The notes under the pieces are model-generated. The model searched no databases and had not been told where the DNA came from. It saw nothing but the letters and a program-made list of their open reading frames with translations. DNA of 64,000 nucleotides from positions 11,718 to 75,717 of the forward strand of contig NZ_JBJYKD010000012.1 of assembly GCF_049310025.1 (NCBI RefSeq), written 5' to 3'. Source of the DNA: JBJYKD01 sp049310025 (GTDB lineage Bacteria > Bacillota > Thermosediminibacteria > Thermosediminibacterales > Tepidanaerobacteraceae). Within the stretch, counting starts at the first letter, position 1; the number at the start of each line of letters is the position of its first letter. Shown here in pieces: positions 8,447 through 18,797 of this stretch. A program made the translations under genes and the position numbers.

Positions 8447-11050
8447 TTATTCCATCACCACGCCGATCAACAGCACATTGTTGTCCCGGATCATGTAAAG
8501 TATGTCCGAAGGTGAGAGCTCCTCTTTGTCTACCAATTCTCCATTTTTTATCAGCAGGGCGGCCGAGGCGTCCACAGCCAATGTGTCCACGCCGGTATTC
8601 CACTCCTCTTTGAAGGCGCTGTAGTCTTTTTTGTTGTTCAGGGGTATCCATGCACCGTTAAAGGGAGCAGAAGCAACCTCGGCGATACTTATGTTTTCGG
8701 CGTCCGGCTCATCCCCTAAGATCACCAGCCCCTGCATCCTGTCGTCTATAGTGACCACATAAACGTAATCATTGTCGTATTTGCCCGTAAATCGTTCCGC
8801 AATGAATTCATCTTCGGAAAGCAGTCGCGGCGTATTCCCCGTGGCGTCTATTATTCGGGGATAATCTCCCAGGGTAAAGTCTATGGAAGAGCTCCTCTTG
8901 CTCGACCACCTGTTGTTTTCCAGTCTGCTGTAATGATCGACGGCCAGCCTGTCTCTGGATATCTCATCGATTTTTCCCCGGAAGATTTTCATATTCACCG
9001 GGTAAAACTCCGGCTGGTATACGAGGACCGCCCTGTTGCCGTCGTTTTCTCTGTTGGTGACCAGGAAGGCATCCACATCTTCGTCGATATCCGACGGGCC
9101 GCCGAAGCCTCCGGACTTTAGAACGGCGGTATCGCCCGCCAGAAAAGCCTGCACCCCTCCTATCTCAATAAGTCCGCTGGACCACTTTATTTCATCTATT
9201 TCACCGTTTGCCAGGTACTCGTCGCCCGATTTTATTATTATCCTTTCCGCCTCATTCCGGCCAAAACCGGCCCCTGTCACAATGTAAGCATACTGGCCCC
9301 TGAAGTTTTCCAGAAGTTTATTTTTGTCCACCGCTGCACCCTTATAGTAAACAACAGGCTCCGGTGACACGGGGATACTGGCGATGCCGGCCTCTTTCAG
9401 CCAGGTGCCAAAGTAGAACCGGCTTACGTCCTCCAGAACAAGTTCATCTCCCAGGCTTCTTGAAAGTTTGCCCTTCAAGATGCCTCCCCATCTGGTCCCA
9501 GCCGCCACCGCCACCCTGTCGGGAACATCCCCCTCGATGGAGCTGAAATAAGCCAGTACTCTGTCGCCGGGTTTCAAATCTTCAGCGGCGACCGGCACGC
9601 CGTTTTTCACCAGCGACGTGTAGGGTGTCAGGGTCAATGTCTGGCGGCTCCCATCCTCCAGATTCAAAGTCAGGATATAATTGTCGCGGTTTTTCTTAAC
9701 AGATTCCACTTTTCCTTCTACCCTGCGGCTTCCCGATGCGATGTAGCCCGGTTCGCTGCCGCTTTCTGCAGTCAGTTTCCCGACAATCCCGTTTTCAATG
9801 TAGGCGGTGATCTCAAAACCTTCCACCAGGTCTTTAAGACCTGCAGGCCTGCCGTCGATATTCACCTCAACAAAAGGCGCCACTCTGTAATAGGCGAGCC
9901 TGCCGTCTTTGTCTCTTATGGCTATGCGGTTTCCGCTTATATCGATGGAACTCAATTCGCCCGTTAACGTATCCCTGCTGACAGGAACAATCTGCGCATA
10001 CAGCACCTCGCCGTTTTTTACCGCGTATTCAATGTAGTTATCCTTTTGCAGAGCGGACGACAGCCAAGGTCTGCCGCCTTTTATAACTATAAAGTCTTTG
10101 CCGGTGTTTTCCCTTCCGTTTGATACAACGCTTTCCGCCTGAAGGTTAAACCTGCGGCCGTCGGAATCCTTTATCTCAAAGACCTTAATTTTTTTGACAG
10201 CATTTTTATCCCTGACATCCACCGTGTATGACGACAGTACCGTCCCCCGGTGAAATGCCGGCCCCGCGGGAAAACTTCCTTTTATCCGATCGAGAAAGGA
10301 AGCCAGTTCCCCTCTGCTCATGGCGGCCCGCGGGCGGAGGAGGCCTCCGCTGCCCGATAAAATGCCGTTTTTAACCGCCGCGGCGAGGTAAGGCATATAA
10401 TCGACCTCAACCTGGCCGGAGTCTTTGAAACCCGCCATCAAATCCCGCTGTATGCCGTAGAGCGGTGAAAGCTTCATGGCCCTTACGGCCCACGCCGCCA
10501 CTTCCTGCCGCATGGCCGGCCGTCTCATGTCGAGAGACTGCATCTCTCCTTTGGTAATTATGCCCTCCTTTAATGCCAGCTGCAGGTAGCCCGCTGCCCA
10601 GTTCGATGCGTTTGCGGTTCCGGCGGCGTTATTTGCTCCGGAGGTGTTTTTGCGGGCGGCGGCCAGTGTTCCCGCCTCCTCATCCCGGCCCATAAGCCTT
10701 ATGATAGCCGCCAGCGCCTGTTCTCTGGAGACGGAATCGTTTGGAAAAAATTTTCCCGAATTCCCCTGCATGACCGACATGGCCGCCATCTTCAGGATAG
10801 AATCCCCGGCCCAGTGGCGTGCAATATCGGAAAACTGCAGCCCTATAAGCAGCCGGTTTGCATTAGAAGTTCCGGAAAATGACTCGGTGTCGGCCAGGCC
10901 TGAAGCAGGAAATGTCAAAACAAAAGCCGCGGTTATTAAGGCTGCCACCGCACGAAATATTCTTTTTTTGTCTCGAATGAAAAGCGACCTCAATAATTTT
11001 TTCGTAATCCGGGAAAAATGTCCGCTGTTAAAAATGTCTATTAGTTTCAA
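8447..11050 (-). CDS. Large secreted SLH protein, about 867 residues
   Basis: A surface protein with a long signal peptide (hydrophobic core AVAALITAAFVLTFPASGLA at about residues 38-57). Three SLH units follow at about 75-265, with marks such as IARHWAGDSILKM, RPAMRQEVAAWAVRAM and RPRAAMSRGELASFLDRI. The remaining 600 residues are predicted beta-rich modules with repeated phrases like KVESVKKNRDNYILTL and KGKLSRSLGDELVLEDVS. They resemble repeated small beta-barrel units, but I do not recognise a family. A TTG at 11050, six bases after GAGGTG, is the best start; GTG at 11059 overlaps the ribosome site. It lies between the IPT/TIG giant and the smaller SLH gene, probably in one operon. Confidence 0.9.
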   Translation of the reverse strand: MKLIDIFNSGHFSRITKKLLRSLFIRDKKRIFRAVAALITAAFVLTFPASGLADTESFSGTSNANRLLIGLQFSDIARHWAGDSILKMAAMSVMQGNSGKFFPNDSVSREQALAAIIRLMGRDEEAGTLAAARKNTSGANNAAGTANASNWAAGYLQLALKEGIITKGEMQSLDMRRPAMRQEVAAWAVRAMKLSPLYGIQRDLMAGFKDSGQVEVDYMPYLAAAVKNGILSGSGGLLRPRAAMSRGELASFLDRIKGSFPAGPAFHRGTVLSSYTVDVRDKNAVKKIKVFEIKDSDGRRFNLQAESVVSNGRENTGKDFIVIKGGRPWLSSALQKDNYIEYAVKNGEVLYAQIVPVSRDTLTGELSSIDISGNRIAIRDKDGRLAYYRVAPFVEVNIDGRPAGLKDLVEGFEITAYIENGIVGKLTAESGSEPGYIASGSRRVEGKVESVKKNRDNYILTLNLEDGSRQTLTLTPYTSLVKNGVPVAAEDLKPGDRVLAYFSSIEGDVPDRVAVAAGTRWGGILKGKLSRSLGDELVLEDVSRFYFGTWLKEAGIASIPVSPEPVVYYKGAAVDKNKLLENFRGQYAYIVTGAGFGRNEAERIIIKSGDEYLANGEIDEIKWSSGLIEIGGVQAFLAGDTAVLKSGGFGGPSDIDEDVDAFLVTNRENDGNRAVLVYQPEFYPVNMKIFRGKIDEISRDRLAVDHYSRLENNRWSSKRSSSIDFTLGDYPRIIDATGNTPRLLSEDEFIAERFTGKYDNDYVYVVTIDDRMQGLVILGDEPDAENISIAEVASAPFNGAWIPLNNKKDYSAFKEEWNTGVDTLAVDASAALLIKNGELVDKEELSPSDILYMIRDNNVLLIGVVME

Positions 11051-11108
11051 AAATAACACCTCTATGGTATTCTTCCCTAAAGTCCGGGTTTTCAGCCACG
11101 AACTGATC

Positions 11109-14100
11109 TTACTTGCCGAAAACCGCGTACCAGCCCGGGAGGTTTATATATGCGCCGGTGCCCCAGGCCGCAGTGTACGCCTGCGGTGTGCCGGAGCCCA
11201 TAAAATAGTATCCGGAATAGGACACAGACCCGGCGCCTACAGGCTGCCACTTTCTTTCCACCGGCTCAAATACGCAGAGGCTGAGAGAAGTTATTTTCCC
11301 GCTTTCGATCCTTTTGTAATCCGGGGTTAAGTCTATTCTTGCATTGATGTAATTAACATCTCCGGTTTCTTTCTTTATCCGGTATTCGAGTTTTATGTTC
11401 AGAGGTTCCGTAAGCGGCGTCACATTTCTTTCCTTGAATTTAAACAGATATTCTTTTTGAGATTTGTCTGCTTTTTCTATGACGATCCTGATGGATGCAT
11501 CGTCTTTCTCACTGGCGGAAAGATTTTTAAATGCGGGAACGTCCAGCCCCGAGGCAGGGAACTCCAGCGAGAATCCTTCCCCTGTCACCGTGAGGCTCTT
11601 TTTCATATCCTTAATCACGTCATATGAGAGGGTTATGGTGTATTTCAAAAGCTGGCGGGGACCCCCGGCTGAAAGTTTTATATTGTAATTTGCATCCTTC
11701 AGGGCGTCTATATCGGTAATGTAGATTTCGGCACCGCCTGCGGTGGTGGTGTCCAGCCTGCCCTCAGGCAGTTCAACGATTTTTTCTTCCCGGCCGCTTG
11801 CGGTGGTGGCGGAATCGGTATACGAAAAGTCCGATGTTCCCAGTTCGTTTACCGCCCTCACTTTAAAATAGTATTTTGTGCCGGGTACAAGATCCGTCAC
11901 ATAGTAGTAGGTATTGGGGGTTTTGTCTATATATTCGAACGGGCCTGTGCTCTTTTTGGAACCGAAAATTTCGTAATAGTTGGCATTGAGCACCGGCGAC
12001 CAGGTAAGTTTTATGGTAATTTCATCGTGCCTGCTGGCGGAAAAGTCTTCCGGCACCCCGGGCCTGGTTCTGGGCGGGGTGTAGTAAAATCCGTTTTTCA
12101 ACACTGCTTTCCCGCCGTCCGGGTTTATCACCGTAACATCCTGATAGCCGGGGCTGCCGGCCGGGGTTCTGGCTTTGATGGTGGTATCATTTACCACTTC
12201 CACCCCGGTGGCGGCTTTGTCCCCTATGAGCACGGCGGCACCGCTGCTGAAAAGTTTACCCGTTATGGTGATCTCGGTGCCCCCGTCCACCGGGCCTTCG
12301 CCGGGCGTAACCTTATCGATGCTGGGGTAATCTATATAGGTAAATCCTTCCTCGAGGATGTCAAGACCCGTATCGGGGTTGATTACTATGACATCTTTTG
12401 ACCCCAGGGTGCCCCCGGGCAGTGTTATCCTGATACGGGCGGCGTCCACGGAAAGCACCTCGGCCCTGTTTTCTCCTATGTAAACCACCGCCCCGGGCTT
12501 AAAATTACTGCCGTAGATATTCACCTCTATGCCCCCGTTGGCCGGGCCCTTGGCGGGGTCCACCTGGGTTATTTTGGGATAGCCGTCGGGGACTTTGTAT
12601 TCAAATCCTCCGGGGAGGGCGGCACTGAGGCCGTTGCCGTTCAGCACCACCACATCTTTTTTGCCCTGGGTGTTGGGAGGAGTCCTGCCGGTGATGGTGG
12701 CGGGGTCAATGACGGTCGCCCCTTTGGCCTCTTCGCCGCCGAAGTAAACGGTCACAGGATTTACAAAGCCCCGCCCCTTTATGGTGAAGGGCGTGCCTCC
12801 CGAGACGGCGCCTTCTGTGGGAGTAATGTATTCTATGGCGATGTCGCCGGCCACATCCAGGTATTCAAATCCGCTTTTAAGGGTGGCAAGGCCCTGGTCG
12901 GGGTTTATCACCCGCACGTCGACCTTGCCCGGGGCCGCCGGGGGTGTCACCGCCGTGATCTTTACACCGGCCACAAATGCGGTTCCCTGTATCTGGTTGC
13001 CGCTGCCGTCCACCGCATTGCCGCTGCCGTCCTCAATGGTTTTCACCACGGCTTCGGCGGTGCCGATCATAACTCTGGCATTCGGCCTGAAGTCCTGACC
13101 CTCAATGGTGATGTAAGTTCCGCCGGAGGCCGGGCCCTTGCTGGGGGAAACCGAGGTTATTTTAGGCCGGCTGTCGGGCACGACATAGTTGAATTTGTCG
13201 CCCCACACGGCAAGGCCGCCGTCCGGGTTGACCACTATCACGTCCACCGGGTATTTGCCGTTCACGGGGATGTCGCCGCCGCCGGGTTTGTACTCCGGCG
13301 TCACGGCGGTTATCAGGGTCCCCGAATCGTCCACACTTACTTCGGCGGATTCAACGCCCCCGAAATATACCTTTACACCCTTCACAAAATTCTTGCCCGT
13401 TATTCTTGTGAGGGTGCCGCCGAATATGCTGCCTTCGGCGGGTTCCACTCCGTCGAGCGACGGCAGGGTGGCCGGCGGCACATATTCAAAGCCTTCTTTT
13501 AAAGTGAACGCTCCCCCGTCCTGGTTGACCACGGTAACGTCTTTTTTGCCGTAATTTTTGGCTCTGGGTGTGATTATCCGGATTTCGGTGGGGCTTATCA
13601 GGTTGACGTCACCGGGATTCACTTCAATGCCGCCGATTATGACGGACAGGCCCTCCCTGAAATCCGAACCGGTTATGGTAACCGGGGTTCCGCCTTCCGA
13701 GCTGCCTCTGTTGGGAGTTACTTTGGTTATCTTCGGGCTGCTTCGGGGTACCATGTATGTGAATCCACCCGGCTTTACCGCAAAGCCCCCGTCCCGGGCG
13801 TTTATGACCTGCACGTCGGCAGGACCTTCCTGACCGGCGGGAGTCCTGGCCGTCAGAGTCGTGTTGTCCACAAACCTGACATCTGTGGCAAAATTGCCTC
13901 CTATGACCACCATGGCGTCGGGTGCAAAATCCTTGCCCGTTATGGTGATATCGGTCCCACCCGTCACGGGGCCGCGGTTCGGCGTTATGGTAGCGATGGA
14001 GGGATTTGTGTTTGTCGCTCTGTAAAGGAAGGCCGCTTCAAGCCTGCCTGCACCGCCGTCGGGATTGGTCACAAGGATATCCACATAACCCTGCCGCCCG

Positions 14101-17100
14101 TCAACGGCCGCCGGTGCCGTGGCTTTTATTTCCGTCTCGCTGACGATGCGGACATTTTCCAGCGGCAGGCCTTGGCTGCCCCCCACCGCATCTCCGACAA
14201 ACCTCACGTCGGCGCCGGGCATGAAGTTCATGCCTTTAATGCTGAGGAACAGGCCTCCGCTCACCGGCCCCTTGCTGGGCGTGACCGATTGAATGACTGG
14301 ATTGCTCTTGTATAAAAACCCTTTGGGGAGAGTTGCCGTACCGCCGTCGTTGTTAATTACCGTCACATCTCTCCATCCGGGCTGGCCGGCCGGAGTCCTG
14401 GCCGAAACCTCATTGGGGCTTTTCACCACCACGTTGGTGGCGGGGTTGCCTCCTATGAGCACCTTAAAGTTGGGTCCGCTCATAAAGTTTGAACCTCTGA
14501 TGGTAATGACATCCCCTCCGGCAGCACTGCCGAAATTGGGGATAACGCCGTCGGGGTCTATGGTGGGGGTGCTCTGTTCTACGTAATACAGGAAGGCTCC
14601 TTTCAGGGTGTAGCTTCCATAGGCGTTATAGACCACCACATCCTTGAGGCCCGGCGTATTGGGCGGGGTGCGGAGAGTTATCCTGGTGGAGCTTTCAACT
14701 TTTACATCAAAAGCCGCTTCACCGCCTATGGTCACCTGGGTGCCTTCTATGAAGTTGGCGCCGGTGACGGTGGCGTATACGTTCCCCAGGACCGTCCCGC
14801 TGCTAGGGGTTATGCTGGTTACCAGCAGGTTGTTGCCCTTGTATATGAATCCCGCCGGAAGGACGGCCTCGCCTCCGTCGGGGTTGACCACCTTCACATC
14901 CACCGCCCCCACCTGGGTGCTGGCAGGAGAAATGGTCCTGATTAATTCGGCATTCACCACCTCTACTATGGCAGCTTTATTTTTCCCAAAATAGACTTCC
15001 GCTGTCTTGCCGCCTGCCGACGCCATGAATCCGGTGCCACGGATGAGCACTATGCTGCCGCCGGAGGCCGGGCCCACGGGGTCTTGCTCCTGACCGGTGA
15101 TGGGATTGTAAATCCTGACCGATGTAATCCTGGGGCTGCTCTGAGGAATCTCGTAAGTGTACCCGCCCTTCAGCACCGCCTGACTTTCTATCTCCAGCTC
15201 TTTTTCGGGCGAAAAGGATTTGTCGACTTTTACGATTTTTACTATGACATCCTGGGCCCCCACAGTGCCTCCGGGGGTGGTGGCGGTGATGGTTTTCAGG
15301 TCGTCCCCTACGATTACATCGCTGCATTCATTGCCTCCGATGGTGACTTTGGTCTTCCTGTAAATGCTGCCCGAAATCAGGGTCTCTTTCACAAAATTGG
15401 CGCCGTTTATGGTTACGGCAGTCCCGCCCATGACGCTGCCGTGATTAGGGGTGATGCTCGTCACCGAAAGGGCCTTTTCGGGTATTTTGTAGGTAAAGGG
15501 GACGGGTGAAACGGCATAATTGCCGTCGGGGTTTGTCACTCTCACTTCCTGCTCTCCGGCGCTGCCGGGAGGAGTCTTTGCCACAAGGATGCTCTTGTAA
15601 ACCCCACCCTCCTGAATGGTTTCAATGCTGATGACCGTTGCGGCCCTGCCTCCTATGGTCAGTACCGCGCCGCTCCGGATATCCGTGCCTTTTACGGTTA
15701 TCTCCGTACCTCCTTCGGTGGAGCCCGACGTGGGGGATATGCTTTCTATTGCCGGGCGGCTCGGCGGAAGCCTGTATTCAAAACCCGATTTTTTGGTGTA
15801 CAATCCGTAGTCTACAGAATTGATGACGGTAACATCCTTGAAACCTTCGGAATTCCTTGGAGTCGTCACCACTATCCGGGTGGGTTCAAGGCTTTTAACA
15901 GCGGCCTCCACGCCTCCAAAGAAAACCTTGACTCCCCCTTTGTCGTCAAAACCCGTGCCGTCGATTATCACATCGGTTCCCCCCTCGGTGCTGCCGTAAT
16001 TGGGCGTAATGCCGGTAATGGTGGGGGAAACCACGTATTTAAACGTGGAGGTCACACTGCCGCCGTCCGGATTGGTTACGACCACCTGCTTTTCCCCGAC
16101 TTCACCGGCCGGGGTCAGTGCCGTGATTACGTGGCGATCCGGGGATTCTTTAGTGACCTTAACGCTTGTGGCGGGTTTTCCTCCGATGGTGACCTGGACG
16201 CTGTTTGAGAAATCCTTGCCCTCTATGCGGATGGGTGTCCCCCCGACGGTGCCGCCGGTGTTTACCCTGACGTTCATGAGGGACTCTATATCCGTATTTA
16301 CCGGGGCGTAAACCGCTCCCTGCACCGTGGAAGTTATGACAGGCGCACTCCTGGTAAATTCAAATTTGTTTTGCGCCGATGCCGTGCCCTGGTCGGGATT
16401 CACCACCTTCAAGATTACCTGGCCCGGCGCCGAAGCCTCGGGAATGGTGGCCGTAATCCGGGTTCCGTCCGAAGATACCGCCACATTTTTGGCCTCCAGG
16501 GAACCGAAGTAAACCTTAGCCCCTTCCATGAAACCGGTACCTTCGATCTGGATTTGATCCTGCCTCACGGTAGAAGAACTTGAGGGGGAAAAGCCGGTGA
16601 TGGCCGGCTTGCTCCTTATGTATGTGAAGCGCGTGTATGGGTCTTCGTTATTGTTGACGGCCCTGCCGCCGTCCTTGTTCACCACTTCCACCGTGGCTAC
16701 CCCTTCTACGCTGCTGGGGGGCGTCACGGCCGATATAATGTCTTTTGTGCCGCTTCCTTCCTGGATCTTTGTCAGGGTAATCCCGGAGCACAGCTTGCCC
16801 CCTATGTATACCTTGACATCATCGGGATAGCCATCGGCGCCAAAACCGCTTCCTATTATATAGATGGTCTCTCCTCCCAGGACGCTGCTGGTGGCTGGCA
16901 CCTTCGTGCCGTCCATGGTCTTGGATATGACCGATATTGACGGCGTGCTCTGTATATATGTAAAGCCGTTGTTGAGCGTGGCCGCCCCGCCGTCAGGGTT
17001 CGTGACCGTTACGGCCACGCCGCCGGGCGTTGAAACCGGCGGGGTCGTGGCGGTAATCACGCTGTCGCTCTTCACCGAAACATTTTGCGCCGCCAGTCCT

Positions 17101-18212
17101 CCGAATTTCACCGTGGCTCCGGACATAAATCCCGACCCGCTTATGGTCACCACGGTGCCTCCCAGCACGCTGCCCTGGGATGGGCTCACTCCCGGCGGGG
17201 TTGCCGACAGAGCATTTATTACAGGCTTTGAAATAAATGTAAAAGCGTTTTCTTTAATGGCATTTACTCCGTCCACCGTTACGATGACATGCTGCGGGCC
17301 GGTTATGGATATACTGGATGGGGTTTTGGCCGTGATGGTGTTTTCGTTCACCACCACCACGTCGGCGGCGGGCTGGCCCCCGATGGTGACGGTGGTAATC
17401 GGCGTTGACGTGTTGGGGTAATTACCGGCAATAAAATTTGTGCCCTTTATGGTTATGGGAGTGGCGGTGTTTACGGGTCCCCTGGTGGGATCCACGCTTG
17501 TTATGGTGGGGGTGCTCTTCTGGTAGAAAAATTTCTGGCTGTCGTCCGGAGGATAATATAAAGCCACTCCACCATCAGGGTTTTCCACCACTATTTCTTT
17601 ATACCCGGAAGTCTGGAGGGGTACCACGGCTTTTACGGTGGTGGAACTCACAAAGGTCACGCGGGGGGACAGAATGCCGCCTATTTTTACCAGCAGCTTT
17701 TTATTGGCGTCGATGTCTTTCATGAATTCCGTGCCGGTGATGGTGATTTCCGTGCCGGAGGTGCCGGAAAGCGGGGCAACGCCCGTAATGGTGGGCTGGC
17801 TCTTCAAATACTCAAAGCCTCCTGTTAACGTGGCGGTTTGTGCGTCCGGGTTTTTGACCGTAACATTCACCTTACCCAGAGATGGGTAAGGAGGCGTTAC
17901 GGCCGTGATTATTGTGCCTTCGCTGGTGACAGACACCACTTTTGCTTCCACATCGCCAAACAGCACCTTTATCTGGTCGGCCGGGGCAAAATTGGAACCC
18001 GTGATGGTCACCTGGGTGCCCCCGGCGGAGGTGCCGCTGTTCGGCGATATAGATTCGATGGAAGGCGCGGCCGCTTTGACCGGCTGCGCCGGCAGCATTG
18101 AAAACACAACGGCAAAGATCAGAATAATGGAGATCTCACGCTTTAACAAATTTATGGAAAATGGACGTTTTAAAGTTTTAAACAAATTCGTTAAAATCGA
18201 AAATCTGTTCAT
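11109..18212 (-). CDS. Giant secreted protein with 21 IPT/TIG repeats and a fibronectin type III domain
   Basis: A 2367-residue exported protein. An N-terminal signal sequence ends near AQPVKAAAPS (about residue 48). I count 21 IPT/TIG immunoglobulin-like repeats of about 85-100 residues. Each opens with a pattern like P-x-I-x-x-I-x-P-x-x-G-x-x-x-G-G-T and ends with V-x-N-P-D-G-G-x-A. One fibronectin type III domain (about 2000-2090) follows, then about 270 residues of unknown type. There is no SLH, sortase or lipoprotein signal, so anchoring may depend on the SLH proteins encoded just downstream. IPT/TIG stacks form extended rods in adhesins and polymer-binding proteins. The start is ATG at 18212 after GGAG. 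Confidence 0.93.
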   Translation of the reverse strand: MNRFSILTNLFKTLKRPFSINLLKREISIILIFAVVFSMLPAQPVKAAAPSIESISPNSGTSAGGTQVTITGSNFAPADQIKVLFGDVEAKVVSVTSEGTIITAVTPPYPSLGKVNVTVKNPDAQTATLTGGFEYLKSQPTITGVAPLSGTSGTEITITGTEFMKDIDANKKLLVKIGGILSPRVTFVSSTTVKAVVPLQTSGYKEIVVENPDGGVALYYPPDDSQKFFYQKSTPTITSVDPTRGPVNTATPITIKGTNFIAGNYPNTSTPITTVTIGGQPAADVVVVNENTITAKTPSSISITGPQHVIVTVDGVNAIKENAFTFISKPVINALSATPPGVSPSQGSVLGGTVVTISGSGFMSGATVKFGGLAAQNVSVKSDSVITATTPPVSTPGGVAVTVTNPDGGAATLNNGFTYIQSTPSISVISKTMDGTKVPATSSVLGGETIYIIGSGFGADGYPDDVKVYIGGKLCSGITLTKIQEGSGTKDIISAVTPPSSVEGVATVEVVNKDGGRAVNNNEDPYTRFTYIRSKPAITGFSPSSSSTVRQDQIQIEGTGFMEGAKVYFGSLEAKNVAVSSDGTRITATIPEASAPGQVILKVVNPDQGTASAQNKFEFTRSAPVITSTVQGAVYAPVNTDIESLMNVRVNTGGTVGGTPIRIEGKDFSNSVQVTIGGKPATSVKVTKESPDRHVITALTPAGEVGEKQVVVTNPDGGSVTSTFKYVVSPTITGITPNYGSTEGGTDVIIDGTGFDDKGGVKVFFGGVEAAVKSLEPTRIVVTTPRNSEGFKDVTVINSVDYGLYTKKSGFEYRLPPSRPAIESISPTSGSTEGGTEITVKGTDIRSGAVLTIGGRAATVISIETIQEGGVYKSILVAKTPPGSAGEQEVRVTNPDGNYAVSPVPFTYKIPEKALSVTSITPNHGSVMGGTAVTINGANFVKETLISGSIYRKTKVTIGGNECSDVIVGDDLKTITATTPGGTVGAQDVIVKIVKVDKSFSPEKELEIESQAVLKGGYTYEIPQSSPRITSVRIYNPITGQEQDPVGPASGGSIVLIRGTGFMASAGGKTAEVYFGKNKAAIVEVVNAELIRTISPASTQVGAVDVKVVNPDGGEAVLPAGFIYKGNNLLVTSITPSSGTVLGNVYATVTGANFIEGTQVTIGGEAAFDVKVESSTRITLRTPPNTPGLKDVVVYNAYGSYTLKGAFLYYVEQSTPTIDPDGVIPNFGSAAGGDVITIRGSNFMSGPNFKVLIGGNPATNVVVKSPNEVSARTPAGQPGWRDVTVINNDGGTATLPKGFLYKSNPVIQSVTPSKGPVSGGLFLSIKGMNFMPGADVRFVGDAVGGSQGLPLENVRIVSETEIKATAPAAVDGRQGYVDILVTNPDGGAGRLEAAFLYRATNTNPSIATITPNRGPVTGGTDITITGKDFAPDAMVVIGGNFATDVRFVDNTTLTARTPAGQEGPADVQVINARDGGFAVKPGGFTYMVPRSSPKITKVTPNRGSSEGGTPVTITGSDFREGLSVIIGGIEVNPGDVNLISPTEIRIITPRAKNYGKKDVTVVNQDGGAFTLKEGFEYVPPATLPSLDGVEPAEGSIFGGTLTRITGKNFVKGVKVYFGGVESAEVSVDDSGTLITAVTPEYKPGGGDIPVNGKYPVDVIVVNPDGGLAVWGDKFNYVVPDSRPKITSVSPSKGPASGGTYITIEGQDFRPNARVMIGTAEAVVKTIEDGSGNAVDGSGNQIQGTAFVAGVKITAVTPPAAPGKVDVRVINPDQGLATLKSGFEYLDVAGDIAIEYITPTEGAVSGGTPFTIKGRGFVNPVTVYFGGEEAKGATVIDPATITGRTPPNTQGKKDVVVLNGNGLSAALPGGFEYKVPDGYPKITQVDPAKGPANGGIEVNIYGSNFKPGAVVYIGENRAEVLSVDAARIRITLPGGTLGSKDVIVINPDTGLDILEEGFTYIDYPSIDKVTPGEGPVDGGTEITITGKLFSSGAAVLIGDKAATGVEVVNDTTIKARTPAGSPGYQDVTVINPDGGKAVLKNGFYYTPPRTRPGVPEDFSASRHDEITIKLTWSPVLNANYYEIFGSKKSTGPFEYIDKTPNTYYYVTDLVPGTKYYFKVRAVNELGTSDFSYTDSATTASGREEKIVELPEGRLDTTTAGGAEIYITDIDALKDANYNIKLSAGGPRQLLKYTITLSYDVIKDMKKSLTVTGEGFSLEFPASGLDVPAFKNLSASEKDDASIRIVIEKADKSQKEYLFKFKERNVTPLTEPLNIKLEYRIKKETGDVNYINARIDLTPDYKRIESGKITSLSLCVFEPVERKWQPVGAGSVSYSGYYFMGSGTPQAYTAAWGTGAYINLPGWYAVFGK

Positions 18213-18620
18213 CGGATCTCCGCGGAACTTCCTGAAAGTCCCGCCGGACTGCCTCCTTTCGTAACAAAATAACCGCCAGCCATATTTCTTGCCGCGTTGC
18301 TCTATTCCTGAATTTTGATGGTTTGCCTTAATATGTCAGGCAATTTTTCATTATTATTTTCGACACAAAAGGCCAAAATCCTTCCTGTGGTTATTCGTTC
18401 GAAAGAACTATAAAGAACTATCCTTAAAAATATAAAGTAACATTCTTATCACCGGCCGTCGCGTCGCCTGCAGCCGGATGTCTAAAAAAATTTATTTTTC
18501 AGTAATACAGGCATGGGTTGTTTGTAGTATAAGAAAAATCCTATAGAGGCCATTAAAGAAAACTGCTGCAGGGAGTTATGACTTTTGTAGTATAAGAAAA
18601 ATCCCAAAAATATAGGTCTA
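18213..18620. other. AT-rich upstream region of the surface-protein operon
   Basis: Non-coding. It probably holds the promoter and untranslated leader of the IPT/TIG operon (minus strand), but I cannot single out a convincing -35/-10 pair. It also contains the first of two 21-bp direct repeats listed separately. Confidence 0.4.
18521..18604. repeat. Two 21-bp direct repeats, 63 bp apart
   Basis: TTTGTAGTATAAGAAAAATC followed by C occurs exactly at 18521-18541 and 18584-18604. The copies flank unrelated sequence and lie just left of the DnaA-box cluster. Two units are not enough to call a CRISPR, and the repeat has no dyad. Confidence 0.85.
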
Positions 18621-18630
18621 AAATAGCATG

Positions 18631-18733
18631 TTATCCACAAAGTTATCCACAGGTGTTAATAACTTTATAACTTGTCCCAAAGGACGGGCGCGGGCGCCGG
18701 CAACTTGTCCCCATTGGGGATAAGTTGTCCACA
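18631..18733. other. DnaA-box cluster with a hairpin
   Basis: Two perfect DnaA boxes TTATCCACA lie at 18631-18639 and 18643-18651, three bases apart. A one-mismatch box, TTGTCCACA, is at 18725-18733. Between them is an imperfect palindrome, AACTTGTCCCC / GGGGATAAGTT (18701-18727). No dnaA, dnaN or other origin gene is present, so a regulatory or DnaA-titrating cluster is more likely than the replication origin. Confidence 0.6.
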
Positions 18734-18797
18734 TATTCAACAGAACTTATGTGCGGATGGGTTTCGGGTGAAAGTGCCGCACGCCGAAGAAAATATT

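Noticed and set aside
18521..18604. Possible CRISPR array
   Set aside because: Only two repeats, no cas genes, no regular spacer pattern.
18631..18733. Chromosome replication origin
   Set aside because: No dnaA, dnaN, recF or gyrase genes nearby; only three boxes.
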